Shown here: positions 34,254 through 42,351 of the stretch, in pieces | How positions within the stretch are numbered: position 1 is the first letter of the stretch | Layout of the letters: each line of letters begins with the position of its first letter | Assembly (NCBI GenBank): GCA_003602415.1 | Contig: QQSK01000013.1 | Location: 81,355-145,354 of the forward strand | From: Candidatus Poseidoniales archaeon | Lineage (GTDB): Archaea > Thermoplasmatota > Poseidoniia > Poseidoniales > Poseidoniaceae | DNA: 64,000 bases | Direction of reading: 5' to 3' | Program-made: the position numbers and the translations under genes | Notes under the pieces: model-generated | What the model was told of the DNA's origin: nothing | Databases searched by the model: none | Seen by the model: the letters and a program-made list of their open reading frames with translations, nothing else

Positions 34254-35183
34254 ATGGCAACCAAGTACTCAGTTCCTGCTGATGTTCCTGACGAACTTAT
34301 TGAGACCTTTATCGATAATATGGATGCAGCAACATGTGGAACCGGAAAGATGAATCTATTCGCTTGTGACCAAAAAATTGAGCACCTGAACGATGATTTC
34401 TATGATGGCGGAAATAAGATTCCATTATCTTCTAACGACCCAGCCCATTTGTTTGAAATTGGAGCGAGGGCACATGAAGAAGGTACCATCGGAGTATTGG
34501 CTGGACAACTGGGATTGATTGCTCAATATGCAAGAGATTATCCAGATATTCCTTATCTTGTAAAACTTAATTCTAAATCTCACATGGTCAAAACTTCACA
34601 GAGAGATCCAGTATCTCAAGCAATGTGGGATATCGATGATGTTGCATCTCTTCTCCACAACGGAATAAATGTTGTAGGGATTGGATATACCGTATACATC
34701 GGCTCCGAATACGAACATGAGATGTTAACTGAAGCAGCTACTTTCATCCGCCAGGCGCATGAGATGGGAATGATAGCGGTTGTTTGGATGTACCCTCGTG
34801 GGAAAGCAGTGACCGATGAAAAAGACCCTCAACTTATTTCTGGGGCTGCTGGTGTTGCAGCATGTATTGGTGCAGATTTTGCTAAAGTGAATTATCCTCG
34901 TGCATTCGAAGGCATGACACAACCAGAAAGTCTTGGTATCGCTGCTGAAGCAGCAGGCCGCTGTGGAATAATCTGTTCAGGAGGAGGAACACTTCCGCCT
35001 GAAGAATTCCTAGGACGTTTGGTTGACCAGATGCAAGTTTCAGGTTGTAGAGGTGCTGCAACTGGCAGAAATATTCACCAGAAAACAACCGAAGAAGCAG
35101 TCAGAATGACCGCAGCATGTAAAGCGGTAATTTGTGATGGTGCTGGACTTGAAGAAGCTCTAGCAATTTACAATGGACAGTAA
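34254..35183 (+). CDS. Class I fructose-bisphosphate aldolase, archaeal DhnA type
   Basis: A 309-residue Schiff-base aldolase. FACDQKIEHL near the N-terminus, YLVKLNSKSHM with a candidate catalytic Lys, WMYPRGKAV, GADFAKVNYP and the phosphate site GGGTLPPEE and RGAATGRNIHQ are all typical of the DhnA/archaeal FBA family. The ATG at 34254 is chosen because the family starts here. With GlpX it supplies the gluconeogenic steps. The gene diverges from the zinc knuckle gene over a 127-base AT-rich promoter spacer. Confidence 0.93.
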   Translation: MATKYSVPADVPDELIETFIDNMDAATCGTGKMNLFACDQKIEHLNDDFYDGGNKIPLSSNDPAHLFEIGARAHEEGTIGVLAGQLGLIAQYARDYPDIPYLVKLNSKSHMVKTSQRDPVSQAMWDIDDVASLLHNGINVVGIGYTVYIGSEYEHEMLTEAATFIRQAHEMGMIAVVWMYPRGKAVTDEKDPQLISGAAGVAACIGADFAKVNYPRAFEGMTQPESLGIAAEAAGRCGIICSGGGTLPPEEFLGRLVDQMQVSGCRGAATGRNIHQKTTEEAVRMTAACKAVICDGAGLEEALAIYNGQ

Positions 35184-35282
35184 TCATTGTACCATTCCAC
35201 AAGATGTACAGAGGCTACCTACGACTAGGCCGCCACAGAACATGCAGACTCCTGCATCAGTAATCTCGAGAATGCGAATCAT
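35184..35282 (-). CDS. 32-residue zinc-ribbon microprotein
   Basis: Reading the minus strand from ATG 35282 gives an uninterrupted 32-residue frame to TGA at 35184-35186. It has CMFC at residues 13-16 and CTSC at 25-28, a minimal zinc ribbon in 32 residues. The ATG follows the upstream gene stop codon with no gap (TGA then ATG), indicating translational coupling, and its own stop lies next to the aldolase stop. The fit of both borders to neighbouring genes argues that it is real. No family known to me; a role as partner of the DNA-binding-like protein is inferred. Confidence 0.7.
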   Translation of the reverse strand: MIRILEITDAGVCMFCGGLVVGSLCTSCGMVQ

Positions 35283-35609
35283 TCAGTTTCGCCTGATTAG
35301 GTCGCTGGTTTGAACGTTGCCATCAGGGCCGATGATAATTGGCTGGCCTTCTTCCCATCCTGGGCAGTTATCTGAAACCCATGTTCGTGTAGCCCATTCG
35401 CAGATGTCGTATCCGCCAGATAGTATTCCTGAACGCTTGATGTATCCTACTTTGACAATGTCCTTGTCCTTTGAAAGGACGTTTCCGAGTTGTTGACTAG
35501 TTGTTCCATGCCTCATGGTGCTGTTGATGTGCTCTAGGATCTCTGCGGTATTTCGCGGTTTGTCACCTAGGAACTTCTTGATTTTCTCTCGTATTCTTAC
35601 TGTCTTCAT
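35283..35609 (-). CDS. Small winged-helix-like protein
   Basis: A 108-residue basic protein with a very strong ribosome site (AAGGAGGAGATG). The N-terminal half (IREKIKKFLGDKPRNTAEILEHINSTMRHGTTSQQLGNVLSKD) has the helix-turn-helix-wing layout of archaeal wHTH proteins. The C-terminus WATRTWVSDNCPGWEEG is Trp-rich. It is divergent from the 759-residue HTH gene across a 271-base spacer that has an inverted repeat, which may be its operator. Coupled to the zinc-ribbon microprotein downstream. Confidence 0.65.
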   Translation of the reverse strand: MKTVRIREKIKKFLGDKPRNTAEILEHINSTMRHGTTSQQLGNVLSKDKDIVKVGYIKRSGILSGGYDICEWATRTWVSDNCPGWEEGQPIIIGPDGNVQTSDLIRRN

Positions 35610-35704
35610 TAGTCATCTCCTCCTTGTCATTTGGCTGTTTCCTGTGTCTTGGATGGGCCGTTGAATCCAAGGAGCGAAGCAGCCCATATAACCGTTGCTA
35701 CTAC

Positions 35705-35736
35705 ATCGAGTTCAAAGTTACATTAACTAACTCGAT
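35705..35736. promoter_or_regulatory. Inverted repeat ATCGAGTT-N16-AACTCGAT between divergent regulator genes
   Basis: Perfect 8-base arms at 35705-35712 and 35729-35736; a third half-site CGAGTT lies at 35769-35774. It is placed between the promoters of the small winged-helix-like gene and the large HTH gene. A dimeric DNA-binding protein, perhaps one of the two neighbours, is the likely user. Confidence 0.6.
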
Positions 35737-35785
35737 TTTTGACATAAAAGTGGTTTTATTGTTAAACCGAGTTTAATAAAGGGAG

Positions 35786-35820
35786 TTCTCCAGTGGAAAT
35801 ATGTAACAAAATGTAACAAA
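35786..35820. repeat. ORB-like site and tandem 10-base repeat in the spacer
   Basis: TTCTCCAGTGGAAAT at 35786-35800 resembles the core of the archaeal origin recognition box (TTCCAGTGGAAAC). It is followed immediately by two perfect copies of ATGTAACAAA at 35801-35810 and 35811-35820. These sit 60-95 bases before the HTH gene start. A Cdc6 site or a regulator site are both possible. Confidence 0.45.
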
Positions 35821-35880
35821 ATAGTGTAAAGTAAGTAAAAATCCTGATATATCAAGTATTATTGGAACAAATTGGTGACA

Positions 35881-38160
35881 ATGGTGCGTAGTAATCGTAT
35901 TAGATCTACATACCAAAGAAGAATCCTAGATTGGCTTGCAGATGGAGGAGGAACTGTAACTGAAGTTTCTCAGGCGCTGGGGATCAGAATCCCTCACGCT
36001 TCTGCAGCCCTGAAAAAACTCAGAGAATCGGGCGACGTCGCCAGAGATCATGTTAGTCAACGCGGCTCTAGATATCGCTTATCTTCTCAAGGATTGACCC
36101 GTTTAGAATCAGATGGTTTGTCTAGATTGAATGAGTTGGTAAGGTGGCCTCCGCCACCAGGTGCGGCAGGGATAGTTTTGGCTAGAGAAGGGCCTATGCT
36201 ACTACTTGGTTACGCCTCAATGCCAGCTGGACCTCTGCTTGGACTACCTGAAAGGCCAATGAATGAGGAAAGTGGAGTGATGGAAGATTCCACTGGAAAT
36301 CAAGGGGAGTCTGACACATGGATTTGGGCTGTACAAAGAGGAGATGGTCCAGTATGGTGGGATTTAGATTCCTCGAGGAGGGCACAACCACCAGAAGAAC
36401 CGAGTTCTCTAACATTAGCTGCTTGGATGGAACGTCCAAAAGTAATGGGTATTGTTCGAGCAAGAATATTGGATGAAACAAATCCTTGGCCCTTAGGAGT
36501 TGGAAGTTGGTTCAAAACTTTACCAACTGGTTACTGGCCTGAATTACCACAGGTATTACGCGATGGTGATGCAGCAATTGGTCGTGCAGGTAATTCCGGT
36601 CCATTGGTTAGCCCTAGAGGCGGGATGCATGCTAGAATAGGAAGGAGAACAGATCGTTCATTATTGATCAATAGTTTCGTTGAAGAATCATTTACGGTTG
36701 CAGATGGCGACCTTTTGGCACGTCCAGAATCTGCTTTACCCAAGGGTTTGCTCAAGCATTGGCTGAAGATTATCCATCCACGTCTCAATCAACATTCAAT
36801 CAATGAGAGATTCGAGAGGTTATCTAAAGACATAGATTCTTCATCATCCAATGCATTAACCAGAAAGTTACTCAATGATTTCCCAGGAAGGGTTTGGAAG
36901 AATCAGAAGACCAAATTCATAGACACTCGCTCTCTTTCACAAAGAGGTGGAGAGGCAGCGTTAAGATACGCTATTGAGGTTAGTGAAGATTCCATTGTCT
37001 TGGATTGGAGATGGAATGAAAATGTGGAATTGTTGAACAGGTTTTCAAGTGATACTCGTTGTAAATTATTGATTTCAGAATCGTCTCAAACCAATTTGCC
37101 ATTCATCCTGACTTCGACAAATGAAACTGGTAAATTCAAATTAGAAATTCCTGGCAGACTATACCTCCCAATTAGTATCAAACAAGACGAATCTGTACCT
37201 GAGGATTGGAAGGCTCCAAAATCTCCATCAGAATTAGTTCGAGGTAATTCGAATACAATTTCAAATGCAGATAATGAGTTAGATGCTATGTGGAAAGCGT
37301 GCATGCTACAATCTGGTAACGATGTCTGGGCAGATAGACACGAGAAAGAATATCCTCTAGCCTCATGGATTGCAACCAGTAAAGAAAACCAGGTGGCAAG
37401 ATGGAGGAGAATTGGAAATCAAATCGATCCGGTTTGGGCTGGCTTGGCCGATATGACAATTTTTGATGATGATGATTTAGCAGACCTAGCGTTAGTTGAT
37501 GACAAGGCACTTTCGATATTGATAGCTAGAATTAGGAATAATCCTTTGCGAATATTATCGAAAACCGTGACAAATCCTGCTATTGCAACCGCAATTTTGC
37601 TTAGCACAGAATGGATTGATATCGACGCAGATGTCATAGATTGTTGGCTAACCAATCCTCTACGTGTATCAGATGTCCTTAGAAGGAATTGGGGCAAATC
37701 AGAAATCGGGAGATTGGTAGATGCCTGTCAACATCACAGTGTTCTATTCAATAATTCCAAAATTCACGATAGAATTCAAATTCTTGCGATAATGGAAGAT
37801 GTGCATTATTCGTTGTGGAAAGAACATTCTGTTGAATGGTTATCCATTTGTTTGGGCTCTACTATTGGCAGAAATGCCTTGTCTATGCTAGATTTACCTT
37901 GGCCTGCTATCGTATACGAACAAAATCTAGATTCAGGTGATTTAGTCTTGATTCACCACATGCCAGATGGAATAGGAACAGATTCACTGAAAGATGTGAT
38001 GGAAGGGTTAGAGGCTAGGGAGAATAATCGTCCACCAAGCCAAGGAAGAACACATCCATTGGCAGGATGGTTATTCCAGGAATTGGTTCCTCAGCCTGAA
38101 TTAGATACTGAATATGATTTGGATATTCATATCGCTTTGCACCGACGCTTTGAACAATGA
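35881..38160 (+). CDS. Large HTH-domain protein of unknown function (759 aa)
   Basis: The first 80 residues are a MarR/ArsR-like winged helix (RILDWLADGGGTVTEVSQALGI, then SAALKKLRESGDVARD and a wing GSRYRLSSQGL). The remaining 680 residues have no family I recognise: a hydrophobic-proline segment (PPPPGAAGIVLAREGPMLLLG), then mixed alpha/beta regions with many Trp and Asp, ending in helical repeats. No membrane helix. GTG 35875 and TTG 35872 are alternative starts. The size is far beyond usual transcription factors, so the C-terminal part may sense a ligand or hold an enzyme. Confidence 0.75.
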   Translation: MVRSNRIRSTYQRRILDWLADGGGTVTEVSQALGIRIPHASAALKKLRESGDVARDHVSQRGSRYRLSSQGLTRLESDGLSRLNELVRWPPPPGAAGIVLAREGPMLLLGYASMPAGPLLGLPERPMNEESGVMEDSTGNQGESDTWIWAVQRGDGPVWWDLDSSRRAQPPEEPSSLTLAAWMERPKVMGIVRARILDETNPWPLGVGSWFKTLPTGYWPELPQVLRDGDAAIGRAGNSGPLVSPRGGMHARIGRRTDRSLLINSFVEESFTVADGDLLARPESALPKGLLKHWLKIIHPRLNQHSINERFERLSKDIDSSSSNALTRKLLNDFPGRVWKNQKTKFIDTRSLSQRGGEAALRYAIEVSEDSIVLDWRWNENVELLNRFSSDTRCKLLISESSQTNLPFILTSTNETGKFKLEIPGRLYLPISIKQDESVPEDWKAPKSPSELVRGNSNTISNADNELDAMWKACMLQSGNDVWADRHEKEYPLASWIATSKENQVARWRRIGNQIDPVWAGLADMTIFDDDDLADLALVDDKALSILIARIRNNPLRILSKTVTNPAIATAILLSTEWIDIDADVIDCWLTNPLRVSDVLRRNWGKSEIGRLVDACQHHSVLFNNSKIHDRIQILAIMEDVHYSLWKEHSVEWLSICLGSTIGRNALSMLDLPWPAIVYEQNLDSGDLVLIHHMPDGIGTDSLKDVMEGLEARENNRPPSQGRTHPLAGWLFQELVPQPELDTEYDLDIHIALHRRFEQ

Positions 38161-38165
38161 GAGCC

Positions 38166-38455
38166 ACCGACACTAACTCGACCGCACATGCAACATCGCA
38201 CGGAGAGCGTCCGCTCAGTGAACTGCGATACCAATGTATGCGGTCGCGTGCCATCGACGAAGACCAGGGTGACTCTTAGGAGAATGACCTCTGATGCAAA
38301 CCGATGGACAATGTGGTCGGTAATGGGTCCTCGCTGGACGAGAGAATGAGAGTGAGACAACCAACCGGCTGCACAGATAAGCCCTGACCCTGGGTCAAGC
38401 CTCCGAGGAGACAGTGACAGGGGCTGTTACGGGTCGGGGCACAGATTTCTTTGCG
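38166..38455 (+). ncRNA. Structured RNA candidate with kink-turn, possibly RNase P RNA
   Basis: About 56% G+C against near 40% in flanking genes, with no gene on either strand. Helices seen: 38179-38186 (CGACCGCA) with 38239-38246, enclosing ATCGCA/TGCGAT and a GAGC-GTCC-GCTC tip; CCATCG 38251-38256 with CGATGG 38302-38307, enclosing a hairpin at 38265-38293 with a textbook kink-turn; ACCGAC 38166-38171 with GTCGGT 38316-38321; and GCCCTGACCC 38381-38390 with GGGTCGGGGC 38431-38440. The kink-turn hairpin followed by ATGCAAACCGATGG, and a later GCACAGATAAGCCC, recall the RNase P specificity domain and CR-V. The conserved CR-I (GAAAGTC) is not found, so identity is uncertain. Strand is inferred from these motifs. 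Confidence 0.5.
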
Positions 38456-38490
38456 ATTCATTGAATAGCCATCCAAACCCAGTGGATAGT

Positions 38491-39480
38491 ATGGGGAAGT
38501 TGGAGCGCTGCTTAGTCGGTGGCACTTTCGACAGATTTCATGATGGCCACAAGGCTTTGCTCGAAATGGCATTAGATGTCGCAGAGTTAGTCGAAGTTTG
38601 GATCACAAACGATGAAATGTCGGCCTCTAAATCTCCTGTACTCGAATCTTTTGAAGATAGAAGGGAAGCAATTCTGGTCTGGGCCGATGAAAGAATCACT
38701 ACTCATGAATTAGAAGATAGTCTTGGTCCTGCTCCAATCCGAAAAGATTGCGACAGTATCATTTGCACTCCTGAGACTTTGAACAACTGTCAAAAAATCA
38801 ATGAAATGAGATTACGAAATGGTTTGATTCCTTTAGAAATCATAGAAGTTCCTCACACACTTGATGAGAATGGCGGAATAATTTCTAGTTCTAGAATCAG
38901 AGCTGGATTGATTGACAAAGAAGGGAAAGTTTGGCTAAATGAGACCAACCGACTAAACACATATCATTTTCATTCTGGTTTGGATTCAGAACTCAAGAAA
39001 CCATCTGGTGAATTATTTCCAGGTCCAGAAGAATCTCCAGAGATTGCAATGTCTGCAGCGATGGAGAATATTGCTCCAGGCGGCATTGTAGCGGTTGGAG
39101 ATGTAAGCGTGGCGACATTGCTTGACATGGGTGTAATTCCAGATATTGCACTAGTGGATGGGATGACTAAGCGTACAGAGTTAATCGAGAAAGTAGAACT
39201 CTCGCAATTTGATTTGCTAATCTCAGCAGTCAATCCTGCCGGTCAAATCACTCCCTCTCTCATCCAATCAATCGATGCTGCACTCCATAGTGACCAAACA
39301 ACTTGCATCGAAGTCGATGGGGAAGAGGATTTAGCTCCAATTATTGTACACCTATTGGCACCTATAGGCACTAATGTTGTTTATGGGCAACCATCCAAAG
39401 GAGTCGTATTACGCATTACCGACCTTGCAGCAAAAGAACAATGTCGAGGCTTGCTATCAAGATTCGAGGTGAGAAATTGA
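38491..39480 (+). CDS. Fused phosphopantetheine adenylyltransferase and GTP-dependent dephospho-CoA kinase
   Basis: A 329-residue protein that should perform the last two steps of CoA synthesis. Residues 1-150 are the nucleotidyltransferase: GGTFDRFHDGH at 10-20 and SSSRIRAG at 132-139, matching archaeal PPAT. Residues 175-325 match DUF359, the archaeal GTP-dependent dephospho-CoA kinase family: VGDVSVATLLDMG, DIALVDGMTKR, NPAGQIT at 248-254, VDGEEDL at 276-281 and YGQPSKGVV. The two activities are separate genes in Thermococcus. ATG 38491 fits the family start. It lies 36 bases after the structured RNA and shares a TTGA overlap with the next gene. Confidence 0.9.
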   Translation: MGKLERCLVGGTFDRFHDGHKALLEMALDVAELVEVWITNDEMSASKSPVLESFEDRREAILVWADERITTHELEDSLGPAPIRKDCDSIICTPETLNNCQKINEMRLRNGLIPLEIIEVPHTLDENGGIISSSRIRAGLIDKEGKVWLNETNRLNTYHFHSGLDSELKKPSGELFPGPEESPEIAMSAAMENIAPGGIVAVGDVSVATLLDMGVIPDIALVDGMTKRTELIEKVELSQFDLLISAVNPAGQITPSLIQSIDAALHSDQTTCIEVDGEEDLAPIIVHLLAPIGTNVVYGQPSKGVVLRITDLAAKEQCRGLLSRFEVRN

Positions 39481-40493
39481 CATTGGTTTCTATTGCAGTA
39501 TGCGTTAGAAATGGATTAGATTGGATAGACGGGTGTCTAGAATCCTTGGTCAATCAAACCCATTCACCACTTGAAATCATATTGGTGGATGATGGTTCAA
39601 CCGATGGGAGCCAGGATAAAGTGAAACAATGGTCTGAACATGAATTAGTTTCAACAATCCTGCAAAAACCGCTTGGACTTTCTGCAGGAAGAATGGCAGC
39701 ACTTAGTGAAGCAAAAGGCGAATGGTTTGCGATTACTGATATTGATGTTAGACCCGAAGCGGATTGGATTCAGAGGATGTTGGAGTCTTCAGAATCTCGA
39801 GATGGTGAAAATGTAGTAGCGGTGACGGGACGGACAGTCTTTGGCAGATCGGATGATGTCATTTCTCGCATTAGGTCGTTAGAAATTGAATCCAAGTATC
39901 GTTCTCGTCCCCGTCGGACCAAGTTAGCTAACGGTCCGTGTTCAATGTTTGATAGAGAGCAGTTATTGGAAATTGGCGGATTTGATCCTTCTTGGTATCA
40001 TGCTGAAGACATGGAAGTTTCTCTCAAACTGGTCGAAAATGGAGGGACGATTGTTTACACTCCTGAAGCCGTTGTTAATCACGTTCCAGAAACTGGGCTT
40101 TCCCGATTTTTGCATAAGAGAAGAAGAGACGCTAGAGCCCACGTCAGAATCCACAGAAGATACAAAGGAGTTAGGCACGACTTCATAGGTTCATCTTGGA
40201 TGGTTTTGTGGATGATACCATTGATGGCTTTAGGCTCATATGGCGCATATCTGTATTCATTAAATCTCACAAATTATTCTTCGATTGATTTAGAATCGCT
40301 GTACTATTCTCTAACAAGAGAAGTTTTGCTGATTATGTTTTTACCACTATTTTGGCTGGTCTCAATCATTAGAAGCCATTTGCCAAAAAGAAGTCTGAAA
40401 GCACTAATTGTACTTTTCACATGGTCGATATACCTGTGGCAAGGAATCTTGCTAGGCTATTTAGATGCGTTATTGAGGCGTAATGGCCACTAA
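39477..40493 (+). CDS. Family 2 glycosyltransferase, membrane-associated
   Basis: TTG 39477 overlaps the previous stop as TTGA and has GAGGTG five bases upstream. The 338-residue protein has the GT-A core: SIAVCVRNGLDWIDGCLESL, ILVDDGSTDGS, the metal-binding ITDIDV and acceptor-side HAEDMEVSLKLVENG. Three C-terminal membrane helices anchor it (about 245-335). Such enzymes add sugars to lipids or glycans at the membrane; the donor is unknown. An upstream ATG at 39441 is possible but lacks support. Confidence 0.9.
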   Translation: MTLVSIAVCVRNGLDWIDGCLESLVNQTHSPLEIILVDDGSTDGSQDKVKQWSEHELVSTILQKPLGLSAGRMAALSEAKGEWFAITDIDVRPEADWIQRMLESSESRDGENVVAVTGRTVFGRSDDVISRIRSLEIESKYRSRPRRTKLANGPCSMFDREQLLEIGGFDPSWYHAEDMEVSLKLVENGGTIVYTPEAVVNHVPETGLSRFLHKRRRDARAHVRIHRRYKGVRHDFIGSSWMVLWMIPLMALGSYGAYLYSLNLTNYSSIDLESLYYSLTREVLLIMFLPLFWLVSIIRSHLPKRSLKALIVLFTWSIYLWQGILLGYLDALLRRNGH

Positions 40494-41045
40494 TCACTCA
40501 TCATCTTCTACAGTTGAAAGCATTCTCAGGACTAAACCTGTTGCCATCAATGCAATTGCGATAGAATAAACTCCAGGGTCAATCCATGATGTGTACATGA
40601 TTCCCCAATAGAAGTAGAATACAACACTTGCAAGCATGGACCAAGTTCCTAGGACCAATGACCATCCACCATTTCCTGGCTCGATCAAGTCGTTGTACCA
40701 CTCGCTTTTTACCATTGACTGAATCCAATCGGATGCACTACCATCGCCGATTAATGAGCGAGATCCGAGGAAGGTCAAAACACCACAAAGTACCATGAAA
40801 ACAGCGTCTCCTGCAACAAATGCAGATGCAGTATCCTTGTTATCAAATGCTGCGTTAGTATATTCAAAAGTGAATACTCCACCCCAAGATACTCGATAAC
40901 TTGGATGAATAATTCCCATAATGTTGAGAATTGCTAGCATTAAACCAAGGATTCCTAGCCAAAAATACCAGTTAGCAAGAGTCTTTGATGGGTTTGTCAG
41001 CATATCGAACATACCGTTCTCTGCATTCTCACCTTCGTTGCTCAT
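40494..41045 (-). CDS. Membrane protein with four helices, unknown function
   Basis: A 183-residue protein with helices near 26-48, 75-95, 125-145 and 150-170. The hydrophilic segment at about 98-118 (DGSASDWIQSMVKSEWYND) is Trp-rich. ATG 41045 is preferred; the frame extends to 41090. Its stop abuts the glycosyltransferase stop. No family recognised. Confidence 0.6.
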   Translation of the reverse strand: MSNEGENAENGMFDMLTNPSKTLANWYFWLGILGLMLAILNIMGIIHPSYRVSWGGVFTFEYTNAAFDNKDTASAFVAGDAVFMVLCGVLTFLGSRSLIGDGSASDWIQSMVKSEWYNDLIEPGNGGWSLVLGTWSMLASVVFYFYWGIMYTSWIDPGVYSIAIALMATGLVLRMLSTVEDDE

Positions 41046-41109
41046 GCGTCCGTCGACCTTGGACGCGTTTAAGAGTCTTGGCATAGCCAAAATAAGGCCG
41101 GATTACAAC

Positions 41110-42351
41110 TCAAAGTTGAGTTTGGTGTCGATATTTTGCTGAGAAAACATCGGTCAAAGCAGGTTCAGCCTTTGACATTACATCACAAGGGTCTATGTTG
41201 GTAGGAATACAAGAATTGATTTCTTTACTGCGTCCATATCGTCCACGTGAAATGGTTTTAGCGGTGATTAATCCTAACATGTCCAAGTTTGAAATGATTC
41301 CAGAGATTCTCCTGGCTGTAAGGAATTGCTGTCCGATGTGAGAACAAGCTTGCTTGTAAATATGGTAAACTTCACCAGTTTGTATATTCCTCAAACCATT
41401 CTTTTCGTTGATTAAAACTGAGGATAATACCAATTTTTGCTGAGTTGGAAGGGTTCTGATAACAGGAGTTACTTGGTCGGACTCAATTTGAGCCTGAGCA
41501 ATTCTGACATGATTTTGTTCAACCACTTCAACGCCTTCTTGTTCTGCTTTTTCTGTTGAGACTCGCAACAAGTCTAGAGCACATCGAGCATCTCCATGTT
41601 CTTGTGCAGCAAGGGCCGCACATAACTCGATCACTCCTGGACCAATCGCCTCAGTACTAATACCAAGACTTGCTCGAGAGCGCAAAATGTCCTGAAGTTG
41701 CTCAGCATTGTATGGATTGAAAACAATATCTTGTTGTCCAAGTCGACTTCTAACTCTTGGATCTAAGAAATCTGTGAATTTGAGGTCATTAGAAATCCCG
41801 ATAACACAAGCCCTTGCATTCTTCAATTCAGCATTCAAGTTTGTTAGGTTGTAGAGAAGGTCATCGCCTGCTTTCTTTACTAGATGGTCGATTTCATCAA
41901 GAACCAGAACATAAACTCCTCCTCGAGAATTCATTCTTTTGACCAATTCTGAGAAAACTCTGTCGGTAGGCCATCCAGTGAATGGAATCTCTTCTCTTTC
42001 ATGATCTTCTAATAATGCATTTCCAAGATGTGAAAGTACTCTGTACTGTGTGTCGATTTGTCGACAGTTAACCATTACTGGATGGACGATTCTTCCAATC
42101 GACTCTCCCTTCCTTTGCAGTTGGTCACAAACGTATCTAGTAACTGCTGTTTTTCCTGCACCGGTTACGCCGTACAAAATCATGTTAGATGGAATATGTC
42201 CCTTTAGGGCTTCAACTAGATTAAATGAAAGCTGGTCTCTCTCGTAGTCACGATGAGGTAGTGTCTCTGGTTGGTAAGTGTGGCGCAGTACTTCTTTCTG
42301 AATAAACAGAGTTTTTTGATTGAGAATTCCATCGAAAATATTTCTCTTCAA
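41110..42351 (-). CDS. cdc6: Orc1/Cdc6 replication initiator
   Basis: A 413-residue AAA+ initiator that marks archaeal origins and loads MCM. Seen: LPHRDYERDQL, Walker A GVTGAGKTAV at residues 61-70, Walker B LVLDEIDHLV, sensor 1 ISNDLKF, the arginine-finger region DPRVRSRLGQ, sensor 2 HGDARCALDLLRVS and a C-terminal winged-helix domain. TTG 42351 is supported by GAGGTG seven bases upstream on the minus strand. The long AT-rich spacer upstream is the best origin candidate in the window. Confidence 0.95.
   Translation of the reverse strand: MKRNIFDGILNQKTLFIQKEVLRHTYQPETLPHRDYERDQLSFNLVEALKGHIPSNMILYGVTGAGKTAVTRYVCDQLQRKGESIGRIVHPVMVNCRQIDTQYRVLSHLGNALLEDHEREEIPFTGWPTDRVFSELVKRMNSRGGVYVLVLDEIDHLVKKAGDDLLYNLTNLNAELKNARACVIGISNDLKFTDFLDPRVRSRLGQQDIVFNPYNAEQLQDILRSRASLGISTEAIGPGVIELCAALAAQEHGDARCALDLLRVSTEKAEQEGVEVVEQNHVRIAQAQIESDQVTPVIRTLPTQQKLVLSSVLINEKNGLRNIQTGEVYHIYKQACSHIGQQFLTARRISGIISNLDMLGLITAKTISRGRYGRSKEINSCIPTNIDPCDVMSKAEPALTDVFSAKYRHQTQL

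Noticed and set aside
38201..38216. CR-I like sequence GGAGAGCGTCCGC
   Set aside because: It forms the tip of a hairpin with GAGC/GCTC and is nested in other helices, so it cannot be the P4 strand.
38161..38460. SRP RNA as identity of the structured region
   Set aside because: No GGAA or AGCAG type helix-8 signature was found on either strand, and the order of helices does not fit SRP RNA.
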